From Roseiarcus sp963784805 (GTDB lineage Bacteria > Pseudomonadota > Alphaproteobacteria > Rhizobiales > Beijerinckiaceae): a DNA stretch of 64,000 nucleotides. Positions within the stretch are counted from its first letter, which is position 1; each line of letters opens with the position of its first letter. Both the position numbers and the translations under genes were made by a program. The stretch is from the NCBI GenBank assembly GCA_963784805.1, contig CAWASR010000028.1, forward strand, positions 310,001-374,000, read 5' to 3'. This document shows positions 44,948 to 54,044 of the stretch, in pieces. The notes under the pieces were generated by a model. It saw nothing but the letters and a program-made list of their open reading frames with translations, did not search any database and was not told the DNA's origin.

Positions 44948-46180
44948 ATGACGACGCCGCGCAAATCCCGCGATCCCAGGACGCTTCGGCCCGCGACCCA
45001 GCTCATTCATGGCGGCTCCCTGCGCTCGCGGTTCGAGGAGACGTCGGAGGCCCTGTTTCTCACCCAAGGCTATCTCTACGACACGATGGAGATCGCGGAG
45101 GCGCGCTTCAAGGGCGACGACCCGGGCGGATACATCTATTCGCGTTTCGCCAATCCGACGGTTGCGATGTTCGAGCGGCGGATGGCGCTCATCGAAGGCG
45201 CCGAGGCCGCGCGCGCGACCGCGAGCGGCATGGCGGCGGTGACCGCGGCCTTGATGGGCCAGCTCAAGGCGGGCGACCATGTCGTCGCCGCACGGGCCCT
45301 GTTCGGCTCGTGCCTCTACGTGGTCGAGGAGCTGCTGCCGCGTTTCGGCGTCGCTTCGACGCTGGTCGAGGGGTCGAAGCTCGACGCCTGGCGCGCGGCC
45401 ATGCGCCCCAACACCAAAACAGCGTTCCTCGAATCGCCGACCAACCCGACGTTGGAGATCGTCGACATCGCCGCCGTCGCCGAGATCATGCATGGCCAGG
45501 GCGCGACCCTGGTCGTCGACAATGTGTTCGCGACGCCCCTCTATCAGCATCCGCTGAAACTCGGCGCGGATTGCGTCGTCTATTCGGCGACCAAGCACAT
45601 CGACGGGCAGGGCCGGGTGCTCGGCGGAGTCATTCTTGCGAGCGAGAAGTTCATCGCCGACCATATCCACAATTTCCTGCGCCAGACCGGCCCCTGCCTG
45701 TCGCCGTTCAACGCCTGGACGCTGCTGAAATCGCTGGAGACGCTCCCGGTGCGGATCGCGGCGCAGACGCGCTCGGCCGAACGGATCGCGGACTTCCTCA
45801 GCGGACATCCGGCGGTTGTCCGCACCCTCTATCCCGGCCGCGCCGATCACCCGCAGGCGGACCTCGCCAGGCGCCAGATGAGCGGCGGCGGCACGCTGCT
45901 CGCCTTCGAGGTCGCCGGCGGCAAGGCCGGAGCGTTCCGGATGGCCAATGCGCTCACGATCATCGGCATCTCGAACAATCTGGGCGACGCCAAGAGCCTC
46001 GTCACCCACCCGGAGACGACGACCCACCAGCGCCTGAAGCCGGAGCAGCGCGCGGCGCTCGGAATCGGACCCGGTTTGCTCCGGCTGTCGGTCGGCCTCG
46101 AGGATGCTGACGATCTGATCGAGGACCTAGGCCAGGCGCTCGACAAGGCCGATTTGCCGCGTCGACGCGCGGCGGAATGA
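44948..46180 (+). CDS. metZ: O-succinylhomoserine sulfhydrylase
   Basis: 410 residues from ATG 44948. It is a Cys/Met-metabolism PLP enzyme: RPATQLIHGGSLRSRFEETS, YIYSRFANPTVAMFERR, and the PLP lysine K216 in VVYSATKHIDGQGRVLGG. The tail NNLGDAKSLVTHPETTTHQR and GLLRLSVGLEDADDLIEDL is typical. It makes homocysteine from O-succinylhomoserine and sulfide. The SAM-II riboswitch upstream agrees with a methionine-pathway role and separates it from other gamma-family members. Confidence 0.93.
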   Translation: MTTPRKSRDPRTLRPATQLIHGGSLRSRFEETSEALFLTQGYLYDTMEIAEARFKGDDPGGYIYSRFANPTVAMFERRMALIEGAEAARATASGMAAVTAALMGQLKAGDHVVAARALFGSCLYVVEELLPRFGVASTLVEGSKLDAWRAAMRPNTKTAFLESPTNPTLEIVDIAAVAEIMHGQGATLVVDNVFATPLYQHPLKLGADCVVYSATKHIDGQGRVLGGVILASEKFIADHIHNFLRQTGPCLSPFNAWTLLKSLETLPVRIAAQTRSAERIADFLSGHPAVVRTLYPGRADHPQADLARRQMSGGGTLLAFEVAGGKAGAFRMANALTIIGISNNLGDAKSLVTHPETTTHQRLKPEQRAALGIGPGLLRLSVGLEDADDLIEDLGQALDKADLPRRRAAE

Positions 46181-46199
46181 CGCTTGGCGGAAGCGAGGT

Positions 46200-46646
46200 C
46201 TACCTGTCGAGATCGTTCGCCGTGGGCACGCGCCCATTGGGGGTCAAACGGTTGATCAGCTGAGGCAGCACGAGCGCCAGCTGGTTGAGCAATTCCTCGT
46301 TGCTCATGCCTGAGTGCGCCGACAGGTCGTTGATCGTCTGCTGGCCGAGCGCCGAACCGAGCTGGCCCGGCTGAATGGGCTGGTTCGCCCCGCTGCCGAC
46401 CCAGGAATTGACCTGCGGCGCGGCGCCGCCGGCGGCAAGCTTGCCGATCAGCTCGCTGAGGCCGCCGATCAGGCCGCCAGCGTGGGCGTCCGATGACGAC
46501 GGCGCCGGCGCGGCCGGTGCGGACGGGGGAGAGGACTTCCCGCCGAAAATCTTGCCCAGAATAAGCGCGCCGGCCGCAATCGCGATCGGCGTCGTCAGAT
46601 TGCCGCCGGGCACCGCGTTCTTCAATGCGTCGTCAAACGTTCCCAT
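46200..46646 (-). CDS. YidB-like (DUF937) protein
   Basis: 148 residues from ATG 46646. It has the DUF937 layout: a hydrophobic Gly/Ala-rich N-terminal segment (TTPIAIAAGALILGKIFGG), a Ser/Pro linker, then GGLIGGLSELIGKLAAGG, NSWVGSGANQPIQPGQLGSALG and ELLNQLALVLPQLINRLTPNG. The NSWVGxGxNxPI motif is the family hallmark. Function is not known. Convergent with metZ. Confidence 0.88.
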   Translation of the reverse strand: MGTFDDALKNAVPGGNLTTPIAIAAGALILGKIFGGKSSPPSAPAAPAPSSSDAHAGGLIGGLSELIGKLAAGGAAPQVNSWVGSGANQPIQPGQLGSALGQQTINDLSAHSGMSNEELLNQLALVLPQLINRLTPNGRVPTANDLDR

Positions 46647-46865
46647 GGCTGCGTCCTCCTCGGTGAAACGATCGCCCTTCCCGCCCGCCTTGAGCGGCGT
46701 GCGCCCCGCGCAGCCCCGCGAAGATGGCGCGCCGCAGCTTACCGTCTTGCGTTTTCCTCGTCCATACCGCAACAATCCGGCTCGGCGTTGCCCTTGCCGC
46801 TGCGGCCTGCAGACGCGACGCGGCGTGTCTTCTTTGGGGGGCGGCCCGCGCAAGGAGGCTTGGAT

Positions 46866-47117
46866 ATGGGCATACTCAGCTGGATTATTTTAGGTTTGAT
46901 CGCCGGCTTTATTGCGAGCAAGATCGTCAACAAGACCGGCTCCGGCATTGTCATGGACATCGTGCTCGGGATCGTGGGCGCGATCGTCGGCGGCTTCCTC
47001 GCGAGTCTCGCGCACATCGGCGGCGTCACCGGCGTCAACATCGGCAGCATCATCATCGCGGTCATCGGCGCCGTCGTCGTGCTGTGGGTCTATCACGCGG
47101 TCGTCGCAAAGACCTGA
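46866..47117 (+). CDS. GlsB/YeaQ/YmgE-family membrane protein
   Basis: 83 residues from ATG 46866 with AAGGAGG six bases upstream. Three hydrophobic helices: ILSWIILGLIAGFIASKI, IVLGIVGAIVGGFLASLA and IGSIIIAVIGAVVVLWVYHA. The glycine-zipper pattern and size fit transglycosylase-associated/GlsB stress-response inner-membrane proteins. Convergent with moaE. Confidence 0.92.
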   Translation: MGILSWIILGLIAGFIASKIVNKTGSGIVMDIVLGIVGAIVGGFLASLAHIGGVTGVNIGSIIIAVIGAVVVLWVYHAVVAKT

Positions 47118-47125
47118 CGCCGCGA

Positions 47126-47587
47126 TCAGTCGGCGGCGCTCCAGCGCGCCGCCGACCAGTCGTCTTCGCCTTTGGCCTCGACCCACCCGTCGACGCCGCC
47201 GTCGGCGCCGATCGCCCGTTTCCAGAACGGCGCCCGCGTCTTGAGAAAATCCATCAGCATCTCGGCCGCTGCGAACGCGGGCGCGCGATGGGCGGCCGCG
47301 ACGGCTGCCAGTACGATCCGCTCGCCCGGCGCAACGCGTCCGCTGCGGTGGATCACCGTGGCGCCCTTGAGCGGCCATCGCCGTTCGGCCTCGCGGATCA
47401 CGCGCGCGATCTCCTCCTCGGCCATGCCGGGATAATGTTCGAGCTCCAGCGCCGCCAACCGGCCGCCTTCGTCGCGGCAATAGCCGACGAAACTCACCAC
47501 CGCGCCGACGTCGGTGCGCCCACGCGCGAGCGCGTCCGCCTCCGCGCCGGCGTCAAAGTCCTCGCCCTGCACCCGGATCGTCGCCAT
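47126..47587 (-). CDS. moaE: Molybdopterin synthase catalytic subunit
   Basis: 153 residues. VGAVVSFVGYCRDEGGRLAALELEHYPGMAEEEI is the MoaE core, followed by VIHRSGRVAPGERIVLAAVAAAHRAPAFAAAEM and the catalytic FLKTRAPFWKRAI with conserved Lys. It inserts two sulfurs from MoaD thiocarboxylate into precursor Z. Follows moaD by 4 bp. Confidence 0.95.
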   Translation of the reverse strand: MATIRVQGEDFDAGAEADALARGRTDVGAVVSFVGYCRDEGGRLAALELEHYPGMAEEEIARVIREAERRWPLKGATVIHRSGRVAPGERIVLAAVAAAHRAPAFAAAEMLMDFLKTRAPFWKRAIGADGGVDGWVEAKGEDDWSAARWSAAD

Positions 47588-47591
47588 CGGA

Positions 47592-47843
47592 TCAACCGCC
47601 CGTCATCGGCGGAAAGAACGCGACTTCCCTGGCGCCGGCGATCGCAGCGTCAGGCCGCGCATGGACCCGGTCGAGCGCGGCGCGCACAGCTAAAGGCCTG
47701 TCGAAGGCGTGGGCGTAACCTTCGCCCTGCCCCGACAGCCAGGTCATCAGATCGCCGACCGTCGTCACCGTCGCCGGAGGGTTCAGCTCTTCCTCGGCCT
47801 TGCCGACGCGTTCGCGCACCCAGGCGAAATAGACCGCTTTCAT
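47592..47843 (-). CDS. moaD: Molybdopterin synthase sulfur carrier subunit
   Basis: 83 residues from ATG 47843. It is a ubiquitin-like protein beginning MKAVYFAWVRERVGKAEEEL and ending in PPMTGG; the terminal Gly-Gly is thiocarboxylated. It sits between pgsA (8 bp upstream) and moaE in one operon, an order common in Rhizobiales. Confidence 0.95.
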   Translation of the reverse strand: MKAVYFAWVRERVGKAEEELNPPATVTTVGDLMTWLSGQGEGYAHAFDRPLAVRAALDRVHARPDAAIAGAREVAFFPPMTGG

Positions 47844-47851
47844 CTTAAGGC

Positions 47852-48463
47852 TTAGTCGCTCCCGACGTGGTCGTAGCTCGCCTTCATATAATCCCAGCCG
47901 GTGTAGAGCGTGAGGATCGCTGCGATCCACAAAAGCACAATGCCGGTCAGAACCGAGCCCGGCGCGGCGGCCTCCCCCGCCGGACCCGCGATCAGGAACC
48001 CGAGCGCGACCAGCTGAACCGTGGTTTTCCACTTGGCGACCTTGGTTACAGGCACGGGGACCTGGAGCTCAGCCAAATATTCGCGCAGGCCCGAGACCAG
48101 GATCTCGCGGCAGAGTATGACGAGCCCCGCCAAGAGCGTCGCGCCCGCGATCGTCTGGTCGGCGGCCAGCATCAGGATGACCGAGGAGACGAGAAGCTTG
48201 TCGGCGATCGGGTCCAGCATCCGCCCGAGCGAGGATTGCTGCGACCAGGCGCGCGCGAGATAGCCGTCGAAGAAATCCGTGACCGCAGCGGCGATGAAGA
48301 TCGCCAGCGCCGTCCACCGCGCCCAGGGCTCGTCAGGCCAGAACAGGAAGCCGGCGACGAGCGGAACCGCTGCGACCCGAGCATAGGTCAGCATGTTCGG
48401 CAGGGACCAGTTGCGGCTGATCGGGCGCGACGTCGAGGAAGCCATGGGCTTGCCACCTGACAT
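47852..48463 (-). CDS. pgsA: CDP-diacylglycerol-glycerol-3-phosphate 3-phosphatidyltransferase
   Basis: 203 residues (ATG 48463, or the inner ATG six codons later). The CDP-alcohol phosphotransferase motif DFFDGYLARAWSQQSSLGRMLDPIADK has all the D-xx-DG-xx-AR-x8-G-xxx-D-xxx-D residues. Four to five membrane helices follow the N-terminal LPNMLTYARVAAVPLVAGFLF. It makes phosphatidylglycerophosphate in the inner membrane. First gene of the pgsA-moaD-moaE operon. Confidence 0.94.
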   Translation of the reverse strand: MSGGKPMASSTSRPISRNWSLPNMLTYARVAAVPLVAGFLFWPDEPWARWTALAIFIAAAVTDFFDGYLARAWSQQSSLGRMLDPIADKLLVSSVILMLAADQTIAGATLLAGLVILCREILVSGLREYLAELQVPVPVTKVAKWKTTVQLVALGFLIAGPAGEAAAPGSVLTGIVLLWIAAILTLYTGWDYMKASYDHVGSD

Positions 48464-48627
48464 TCTCGTCTCGCCCCCGTCAATAGCCTACAGCCGCGTA
48501 GATGCGCTGAGGCCGCCGTCTGGGAGCGTCTCCAACAAAGCTGGGGACGGAGCGCGCGCCCGGACCCGGGCCGGCGCGACTTCGTCTACACTTGAGCGGC
48601 GATCGAAGGGGTCAGGAGCTTAAGTCC

Positions 48628-49257
48628 ATGTCGAACGTACGCGTCGTCAGCCACCCCCTGGTCCAGCACAAATTGACGCTGATGCGCGACAAGACGGTCT
48701 CGACCAAGGGATTCCGGCAGCTCCTCAACGAGATCGGTATGCTGCTGGCCTACGAGGTGACCCGCGATCTGCCCCTCGAAATGATCGAGGTCGAAACGCC
48801 GCTCGCCAAAACTCTCCAACCCACGATTGCAGGCAAGAAGCTCGTCTTCGCGCCGATATTACGCGCCGGCGTCGGATTTCTCGACGGCATGCTCGATCTG
48901 GTTCCGAGCGCTCGCGTCGCCCATATCGGGCTCTATCGCGATCCCCAGACGCTGGAGGCGGTGGAATACTATTTCAAGGCGCCTGTGGACGTCGCCGACC
49001 GACTCGTGATCGTGATGGATCCTATGCTCGCCACCGCCAACTCCGCCGTCGCGGCGATCGACCGCCTCAAGCGGCGCGGCGTGAAGGATATTCGCTTCGT
49101 CTGCCTTCTGGCCGCGCCCGAGGGGATCGAGCGGCTGACCAAGGCTCACCCCGACGTTGAGGTCTGGACCGCCGCCATCGACGAACGGCTCAACGAGCAC
49201 GGCTATATTGTCCCCGGACTGGGCGACGCCGGCGATCGGATGTTCGGCACCAAATAA
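48628..49257 (+). CDS. upp: Uracil phosphoribosyltransferase
   Basis: 209 residues from ATG 48628, preceded by CAGGAGC. VRVVSHPLVQHKLTLMRDK, VFAPILRAGVGFLDGMLDLVP, the PRPP loop VIVMDPMLATANSAVAAID and the C-terminal GYIVPGLGDAGDRMFGTK are all conserved. It salvages uracil to UMP. Confidence 0.96.
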   Translation: MSNVRVVSHPLVQHKLTLMRDKTVSTKGFRQLLNEIGMLLAYEVTRDLPLEMIEVETPLAKTLQPTIAGKKLVFAPILRAGVGFLDGMLDLVPSARVAHIGLYRDPQTLEAVEYYFKAPVDVADRLVIVMDPMLATANSAVAAIDRLKRRGVKDIRFVCLLAAPEGIERLTKAHPDVEVWTAAIDERLNEHGYIVPGLGDAGDRMFGTK

Positions 49258-49432
49258 AGACCGCGGCTGGCCGGAAATCGGCCCGCGCGCGGCAGGAGAC
49301 GCATCAGGCCTCGACTCGCGCAGGCCGCTTGCCCGCGCGAACGGCCGCCCCCAAGACTTCGATTCCGCGAGCACGCTCGCCTTCTCGACTTCCGACTTCG
49401 GGACTTCCGCCGTCGAAACTTCGCGGACAGTC

Positions 49433-49840
49433 CTATTTCCGGCGGCGACGCTGCTGACCCAGGCCCATCTGCTTGGCCAGGGCCGAGCGCGCCTTGGCGT
49501 AAGCGGGCGCGACCATCGGGTAATCGGACGCAAGACCCCACTTCTCCCGGTACTCTTCGGGGGAAAGGTTGTATTGCGTCCGCAGATGCCGCTTCAACGA
49601 CTTGAACTTGCGGCCGTCCTCCAGGCAAATGATGTAATCGCTGGTAATCGACTTCTTCGGCGGCACCGCCGGCTTCGCCGCCTCGACGACGATGGGCTGC
49701 GCGCCTGTCGAGACACGCACGATCGCGGCGTGAACGTCGCTGAGAAGGGCAGGAAGTTCGCCTGACGGTACGGAATTGTTCGACACATAAGCCGAAACGA
49801 TTTCCGCGGCGAGTTCTATGTGGTTGTTGGAATCAGCCAT
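49433..49840 (-). CDS. Ros/MucR-family transcriptional regulator
   Basis: 135 residues from ATG 49840. An N-terminal oligomerisation region (HIELAAEIVSAYVSNNSVPSGELPALL) is followed by the prokaryotic zinc-finger domain: YIICLEDGRKFKSLKRHLRT, QYNLSPEEYREKWGLASDYPMVAPAYAKARSALAKQMGLG. It matches MucR, a global regulator of exopolysaccharide and cell cycle in Rhizobiales. The second zinc-binding His (RHLxTHY in relatives) is Gln here, so zinc binding may be weak or absent. The AT-rich upstream region fits self-regulation by MucR, which prefers AT-rich DNA. Confidence 0.9.
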   Translation of the reverse strand: MADSNNHIELAAEIVSAYVSNNSVPSGELPALLSDVHAAIVRVSTGAQPIVVEAAKPAVPPKKSITSDYIICLEDGRKFKSLKRHLRTQYNLSPEEYREKWGLASDYPMVAPAYAKARSALAKQMGLGQQRRRRK

Positions 49841-50405
49841 AGTTGTCACTACTCCAAAAGAAAGTCTCAAATGACCGCCTGGCGACAATCGGCGCCAGAG
49901 CCATCCTGCCCGTCCGACCCCGACGAGCTACATGTTTCTTTGCCGCCATTAGGCGACTTGGACAAATAACCCTATACCCCAATCGAAAACATGGCACAAG
50001 AAAAACTGCGGTGTTTTTAACTAGGGCGCCGGCCGACTTGGCTCGAATACTCAACGTCCACGGCTCGATTGATGCTGCATGTACACAAAAAAACGCCGGC
50101 TCTTCTCTTGACAAAATCACGCTTACGTGGCCACGAAACCGCCGCGAATCATCCCGCATCGATTGCATTCGCCCCCCCAGACAATTCGCAACAAAGGCGA
50201 TTCGCGCTGACTTTGCGGCATGACGACTCGATGAGGCCGCGGTTCAATGCGGTCGAATGTCTCGGTCGAGGCCGCAGACCGGCCCGGACTCCAGGCGCTT
50301 GAAACGGGTCGACCGGCCCCGATGGCGGCTTCAAGGATGTCATGAGCCGGCAAAGCGACTATATCCTTGGCGACACTTCCTGACCGGCGGGGCACGCCTG
50401 CTCAC
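49841..50405. other. Divergent intergenic region, no gene recognised
   Basis: 565 bp between mucR and the ABC exporter. About 49960-50100 is relatively AT-rich with T and A runs, suited to promoter and MucR-type regulation. No RNA gene or coding frame was recognised. Confidence 0.55.
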
Positions 50406-52364
50406 ATGCAACATCAAAAAACGTCGACATTCGTCGCCGCGCGCGCCAACGCCGGCAGGCCCGCCACGCTGACTGGAACCGTTCAGCTTCTGTGGCCCTA
50501 CATCTGGCCGAGAGATCGGATCGATCTCAAACTGCGCGTTTTTCTCGCGGTCGCGCTCATGCTGCTCTCGAAGCTGATTACGGTCGCCATTCCCTATTCC
50601 TACAAGTGGGCGACGGACGCGCTGGCGGGAAAACTGAAGCTCGACGCCGTGCCCCTCCCCCATATCCTGGTCGGCGTGGCCTCGCTGACCGTCATTTATG
50701 GAGCGTTGCGCATCGCGATGGCGCTGACGCAGCAAAGCCGCGACGCTCTGTTCGCCGCGGTCGCGATGAATGCGGTCCGGCGGCTGGCGATCGAAGTCTT
50801 CGAGCACCTGCACCGTCTGTCGTTGCGTTTTCATCTCGAGCGCAAGACTGGAGGACTGACTCGGGTCCTCGAGCGCGGCCGCAACGCCATTGAAACGATC
50901 ATACGCACCTCGATGCTGGTCGCCGTTCCGACCATTGTCGAGTTCGCGCTGATCGTCGGCGTGATGCTGATCTCGTTCGACTGGCGCTATGTCGCGGCGA
51001 TCAGCGCGACGGTCGTCGCCTATCTCGCCTATACGACCATCGCCACCAATTGGCGCATCGGCATTCGACGCTCGATGAACGAGAGCGACACCGACGCCAA
51101 CACCAAGGCGATCGACAGTCTGCTCAATTTCGAGACGGTGAAGTATTTCGGCGCCGAACAGCGCGAAGCCGCGCGTTATGACAAGGCGATGGCGCGCTAT
51201 GAGCGCATGAGCGTGCGCACTTACGTTTCGCTGGCGGTGCTCAATGCGGGGCAGGCGGTGATTTTCACCATCGGTCTCGTCGTCGTGCTGGTCATGTGCG
51301 TGGCGGAAGTCAGGAGCGGAAAGAAGACGGTCGGCGATTTTGTGCTCATCAACCTGATCATGCTGCAACTCTACCAGCCGCTCAATTTCATGGGCATGGT
51401 CTATCGCGACGTCAAGCAGGCGATCGTCGACATCGAAGCCATGTTCGCAATCCTCGGGCAAAATCCCGAAATTGAGGACGTTCCCGGCGCGGCGGCGCTG
51501 AAGGTGACGCAGGGCGCGGTCCGGTTCGAGAATGTCGAATTCGCCTATGACGCCGACCGGCCGATCCTGCGCGGCGTCTCATTCGACGCTCCGGCCGGCC
51601 ACACGATCGCCATTGTTGGGCCGTCGGGCGCCGGCAAGTCGACGATCTCGCGGCTGCTGTTCCGGTTCTACGAGCCGACGTCGGGACGCATCCTGATCGA
51701 CGGCCAGGACATCCAGGAGGTCACCCAGACTTCGCTCCGCGCGGCCATCGGCATGGTGCCGCAGGATACAGTGCTCTTCAACGACTCGATCGTCTACAAC
51801 ATCCGTTACGGCCGGGACGGCGCCGACGACGCCGACGTCAGGGCGGCGGCGGTGAACGCGCAAATCGACGCCTTCATCGAATCCCTGCCCCAGGGCTACG
51901 CCGCGCAAGTCGGCGAGCGCGGACTCAAGCTCTCGGGCGGGGAGAAGCAGCGCGTCGCGATCGCGCGCACGATGCTCAAGGCGCCGCCGATTCTGGTGCT
52001 CGACGAGGCGACGTCGGCGCTCGACAGCTTCACCGAGCACGAGATCCAGTCGGCGCTGGAGCGGGTTTCGCGCGGGCGCACCACTCTGGTCATCGCCCAC
52101 CGCCTGTCGACCGTCGTCAACGCCGACGAAATTCTGGTGCTCGACAAGGGCGTCATCGCCGAACGCGGCGCCCACGAGGCTCTGCTGGCGCGCGGCGGGA
52201 TCTACGCGGCGCTGTGGAATCGTCAGCGCGAGGTCGACGCCGCCGAGGAGACGCTGCGCCGGGCCGGCGAAATCGTCGAGGCGGGCCGGATTACCGTGCG
52301 GCGGGCCGGCGAGGAGAACGATTCCGGCCTTCCCGGCGTCGCGGCCGAGCTGCCGACGCCGTGA
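50406..52364 (+). CDS. Atm1-type ABC exporter (fused permease and ATPase)
   Basis: 652 residues from ATG 50406. Six membrane helices span about residues 45-330 (LRVFLAVALMLLSKLITVAIPYSYKWATD is the first); NFETVKYFGAEQREAARYD is an Atm1/HMT1 hallmark. The nucleotide-binding domain has Walker A VGPSGAGKST, the Q-loop in MVPQDTVLFND, signature LSGGEKQR, Walker B ILVLDEATSALD and the H-loop in VIAHRLSTV. Close to mitochondrial Atm1 and bacterial heavy-metal/glutathione-conjugate exporters. Same strand as psd-pssA with a 56-bp gap. Confidence 0.94.
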   Translation: MQHQKTSTFVAARANAGRPATLTGTVQLLWPYIWPRDRIDLKLRVFLAVALMLLSKLITVAIPYSYKWATDALAGKLKLDAVPLPHILVGVASLTVIYGALRIAMALTQQSRDALFAAVAMNAVRRLAIEVFEHLHRLSLRFHLERKTGGLTRVLERGRNAIETIIRTSMLVAVPTIVEFALIVGVMLISFDWRYVAAISATVVAYLAYTTIATNWRIGIRRSMNESDTDANTKAIDSLLNFETVKYFGAEQREAARYDKAMARYERMSVRTYVSLAVLNAGQAVIFTIGLVVVLVMCVAEVRSGKKTVGDFVLINLIMLQLYQPLNFMGMVYRDVKQAIVDIEAMFAILGQNPEIEDVPGAAALKVTQGAVRFENVEFAYDADRPILRGVSFDAPAGHTIAIVGPSGAGKSTISRLLFRFYEPTSGRILIDGQDIQEVTQTSLRAAIGMVPQDTVLFNDSIVYNIRYGRDGADDADVRAAAVNAQIDAFIESLPQGYAAQVGERGLKLSGGEKQRVAIARTMLKAPPILVLDEATSALDSFTEHEIQSALERVSRGRTTLVIAHRLSTVVNADEILVLDKGVIAERGAHEALLARGGIYAALWNRQREVDAAEETLRRAGEIVEAGRITVRRAGEENDSGLPGVAAELPTP

Positions 52365-52420
52365 CATCGGGCGCGTTTTGCGCCAAGAATGCGTTCTTAC
52401 CTTCATTGAGAATCGCAATC

Positions 52421-53119
52421 ATGAGCGTCGCCAGTTCGCTTCGCCGTCAACTCGCGCCAATCCATCCCGAGGGCTATTTGTTCCTGGCGGGGTTCATCGT
52501 CGCGACTCTGATCCTCTGGTGGTTGTGGTCGCCGCTCGGCTGGATCGGCCTTGTCGCGACGTTGTGGTGCGCGTATTTCTTTCGCGATCCGGCGCGGGTC
52601 ACGCCGCTGCGCGGCGATCTCGTCGTTGCGCCCGCCGATGGGACCGTCAGTTTCGCCGGCTTCGCCGCGCCGCCGCCGGAGCTCGGATTCGGCATGGGGC
52701 CGATGCAGCGGGTGTCGATTTTCATGTCGGTCTTCGACTGCCACGTGAACCGCGCGCCGGTCGAAGGGCGAGTCGCGCGGATCGTCTATCACCCCGGCGC
52801 CTTTCTCAGCGCCGATCTCGACAAGGCGAGCGAGGACAACGAGCGCAACAGCGTCGTCATCGATGCGGCATCGGGCAGTTTCGGCGTGGTCCAGATCGCG
52901 GGGCTCGTCGCGAGGCGGATCGTCTGCTTCGCCCACGAGGGCGCCCATGTCGGCGCGGGCGAGCGCATCGGGCTGATCCGATTCGGCTCGCGCGTCGACG
53001 TCTATCTGCCGCACGAAGCCCAAATCGTCGTCGGCGTCGAATCGCGCGCCGTCGCCGGCGAGACCGTGATCGCCGAGTTCGCGACCGGCGCCAGCCTCCG
53101 CCGCTTTCAGCGGAGCTGA
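52421..53119 (+). CDS. psd: Phosphatidylserine decarboxylase (short form)
   Basis: 232 residues. N-terminal hydrophobic helices (GYLFLAGFIVATLILWWLWSPLGWIGLVATLW), then VAPADGTVSFAGF, IFMSVFDCHVNRAPVEG, ERNSVVIDAASG, and the self-cleavage site in GLIRFGSRVDVYLP, where the Gly-Ser bond yields the pyruvoyl group. The short form without the LGST context is normal for alphaproteobacteria. Produces phosphatidylethanolamine. Next to pssA, which makes its substrate. Confidence 0.95.
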   Translation: MSVASSLRRQLAPIHPEGYLFLAGFIVATLILWWLWSPLGWIGLVATLWCAYFFRDPARVTPLRGDLVVAPADGTVSFAGFAAPPPELGFGMGPMQRVSIFMSVFDCHVNRAPVEGRVARIVYHPGAFLSADLDKASEDNERNSVVIDAASGSFGVVQIAGLVARRIVCFAHEGAHVGAGERIGLIRFGSRVDVYLPHEAQIVVGVESRAVAGETVIAEFATGASLRRFQRS

Positions 53120-53122
53120 CGC

Positions 53123-53932
53123 TTGAACGACGCCGCCTCCCCGCCCCCCGCGCCGCTCACGGACGCCGCCGCGCCGGCGCGCAAGCGGGGCTTCCGGCCG
53201 GTGCGGTTGAGGCTTCTGCTGCCCAACATCGTGACCCTGGTCGCGCTCTGCCTCGGGATGACCGCCATCCGGCTGGCGATGGAAGGGTCGATCGACTGGG
53301 CGGTCAGCGCAATCGTCGGCGCGGCGGTCCTCGACGGTCTCGACGGCCGGATCGCGCGGGCGCTCAAGGGCACCTCCCGCTTCGGCGCCGAACTCGATTC
53401 GCTGGCCGATTTCGTCGATTTCGGGGTCGCGCCGGCGTTCGTCCTGTTCGAGACCGATCTTCACGCGGTCAAGAGCTTCGGCTGGGTCGCGGCGCTGCTG
53501 TTCGCGATGGCCTGCGCCCTGCGTCTGGCGCGCTTCAACGTCATGCTCGAGGATCCCGACCAGCCCGCTTGGCGCAAGAATTTCTTCGTCGGCATGCCGG
53601 CGCCGGCAGGCGCGATCGTCGGACTGCTGCCGGTCTACCTTCGCCTCGCCTTTGATCTCAGCGCGGCCACGCCTCGCATCGCCGTGGTCGAGAGCATCTA
53701 TGTCGTGGCGGTGGCGCTACTGATGGCGAGCCGGGTGCCGCACTTCTCCGGCAAGTCGTTCGGCCGGGTGCCGCGCGAATATGTCTCCGTCTTGCTCGTC
53801 GGCGTCGCGGCGGTGCTGCTGCTCGTCTTCATCTTCCCGATGCCGACCCTCGTCGCCCTCACCCTCGCCTATCTCGCCTCGATCCCGCTGGCGGTCAGAC
53901 GTTATCGCGAGCTGGACCGGAAAGGGCGATAG
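53123..53932 (+). CDS. pssA: CDP-diacylglycerol-serine O-phosphatidyltransferase
   Basis: 269 residues starting at TTG 53123, three bases after the psd stop. The CDP-alcohol phosphotransferase motif is DGLDGRIARALKGTSRFGAELDSLADFVDFG. About seven membrane helices, the first LPNIVTLVALCLGMTAIRLA. A Pro/Ala-rich cytoplasmic N-terminus of about 25 residues precedes. It makes phosphatidylserine for Psd. Confidence 0.95.
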   Translation: MNDAASPPPAPLTDAAAPARKRGFRPVRLRLLLPNIVTLVALCLGMTAIRLAMEGSIDWAVSAIVGAAVLDGLDGRIARALKGTSRFGAELDSLADFVDFGVAPAFVLFETDLHAVKSFGWVAALLFAMACALRLARFNVMLEDPDQPAWRKNFFVGMPAPAGAIVGLLPVYLRLAFDLSAATPRIAVVESIYVVAVALLMASRVPHFSGKSFGRVPREYVSVLLVGVAAVLLLVFIFPMPTLVALTLAYLASIPLAVRRYRELDRKGR

Positions 53933-54044
53933 CGGCGGACTGAGGCTCTCGCTGCGGCTCACAAAAAATGGCCGCCGGGGCGGACCCCGACGGTCGAACA
54001 GACAGCGACGCCGGTTCTATGCCGGCTGCGCCCAAATTGGCGCG

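Noticed and set aside
42506..48463. Dedicated molybdoenzyme operon comprising the oxidoreductase and moaD-moaE
   Set aside because: They are more than 3 kb apart with unrelated genes between, and moaD-moaE follow pgsA as in many Rhizobiales, so the link is ordinary genome order.
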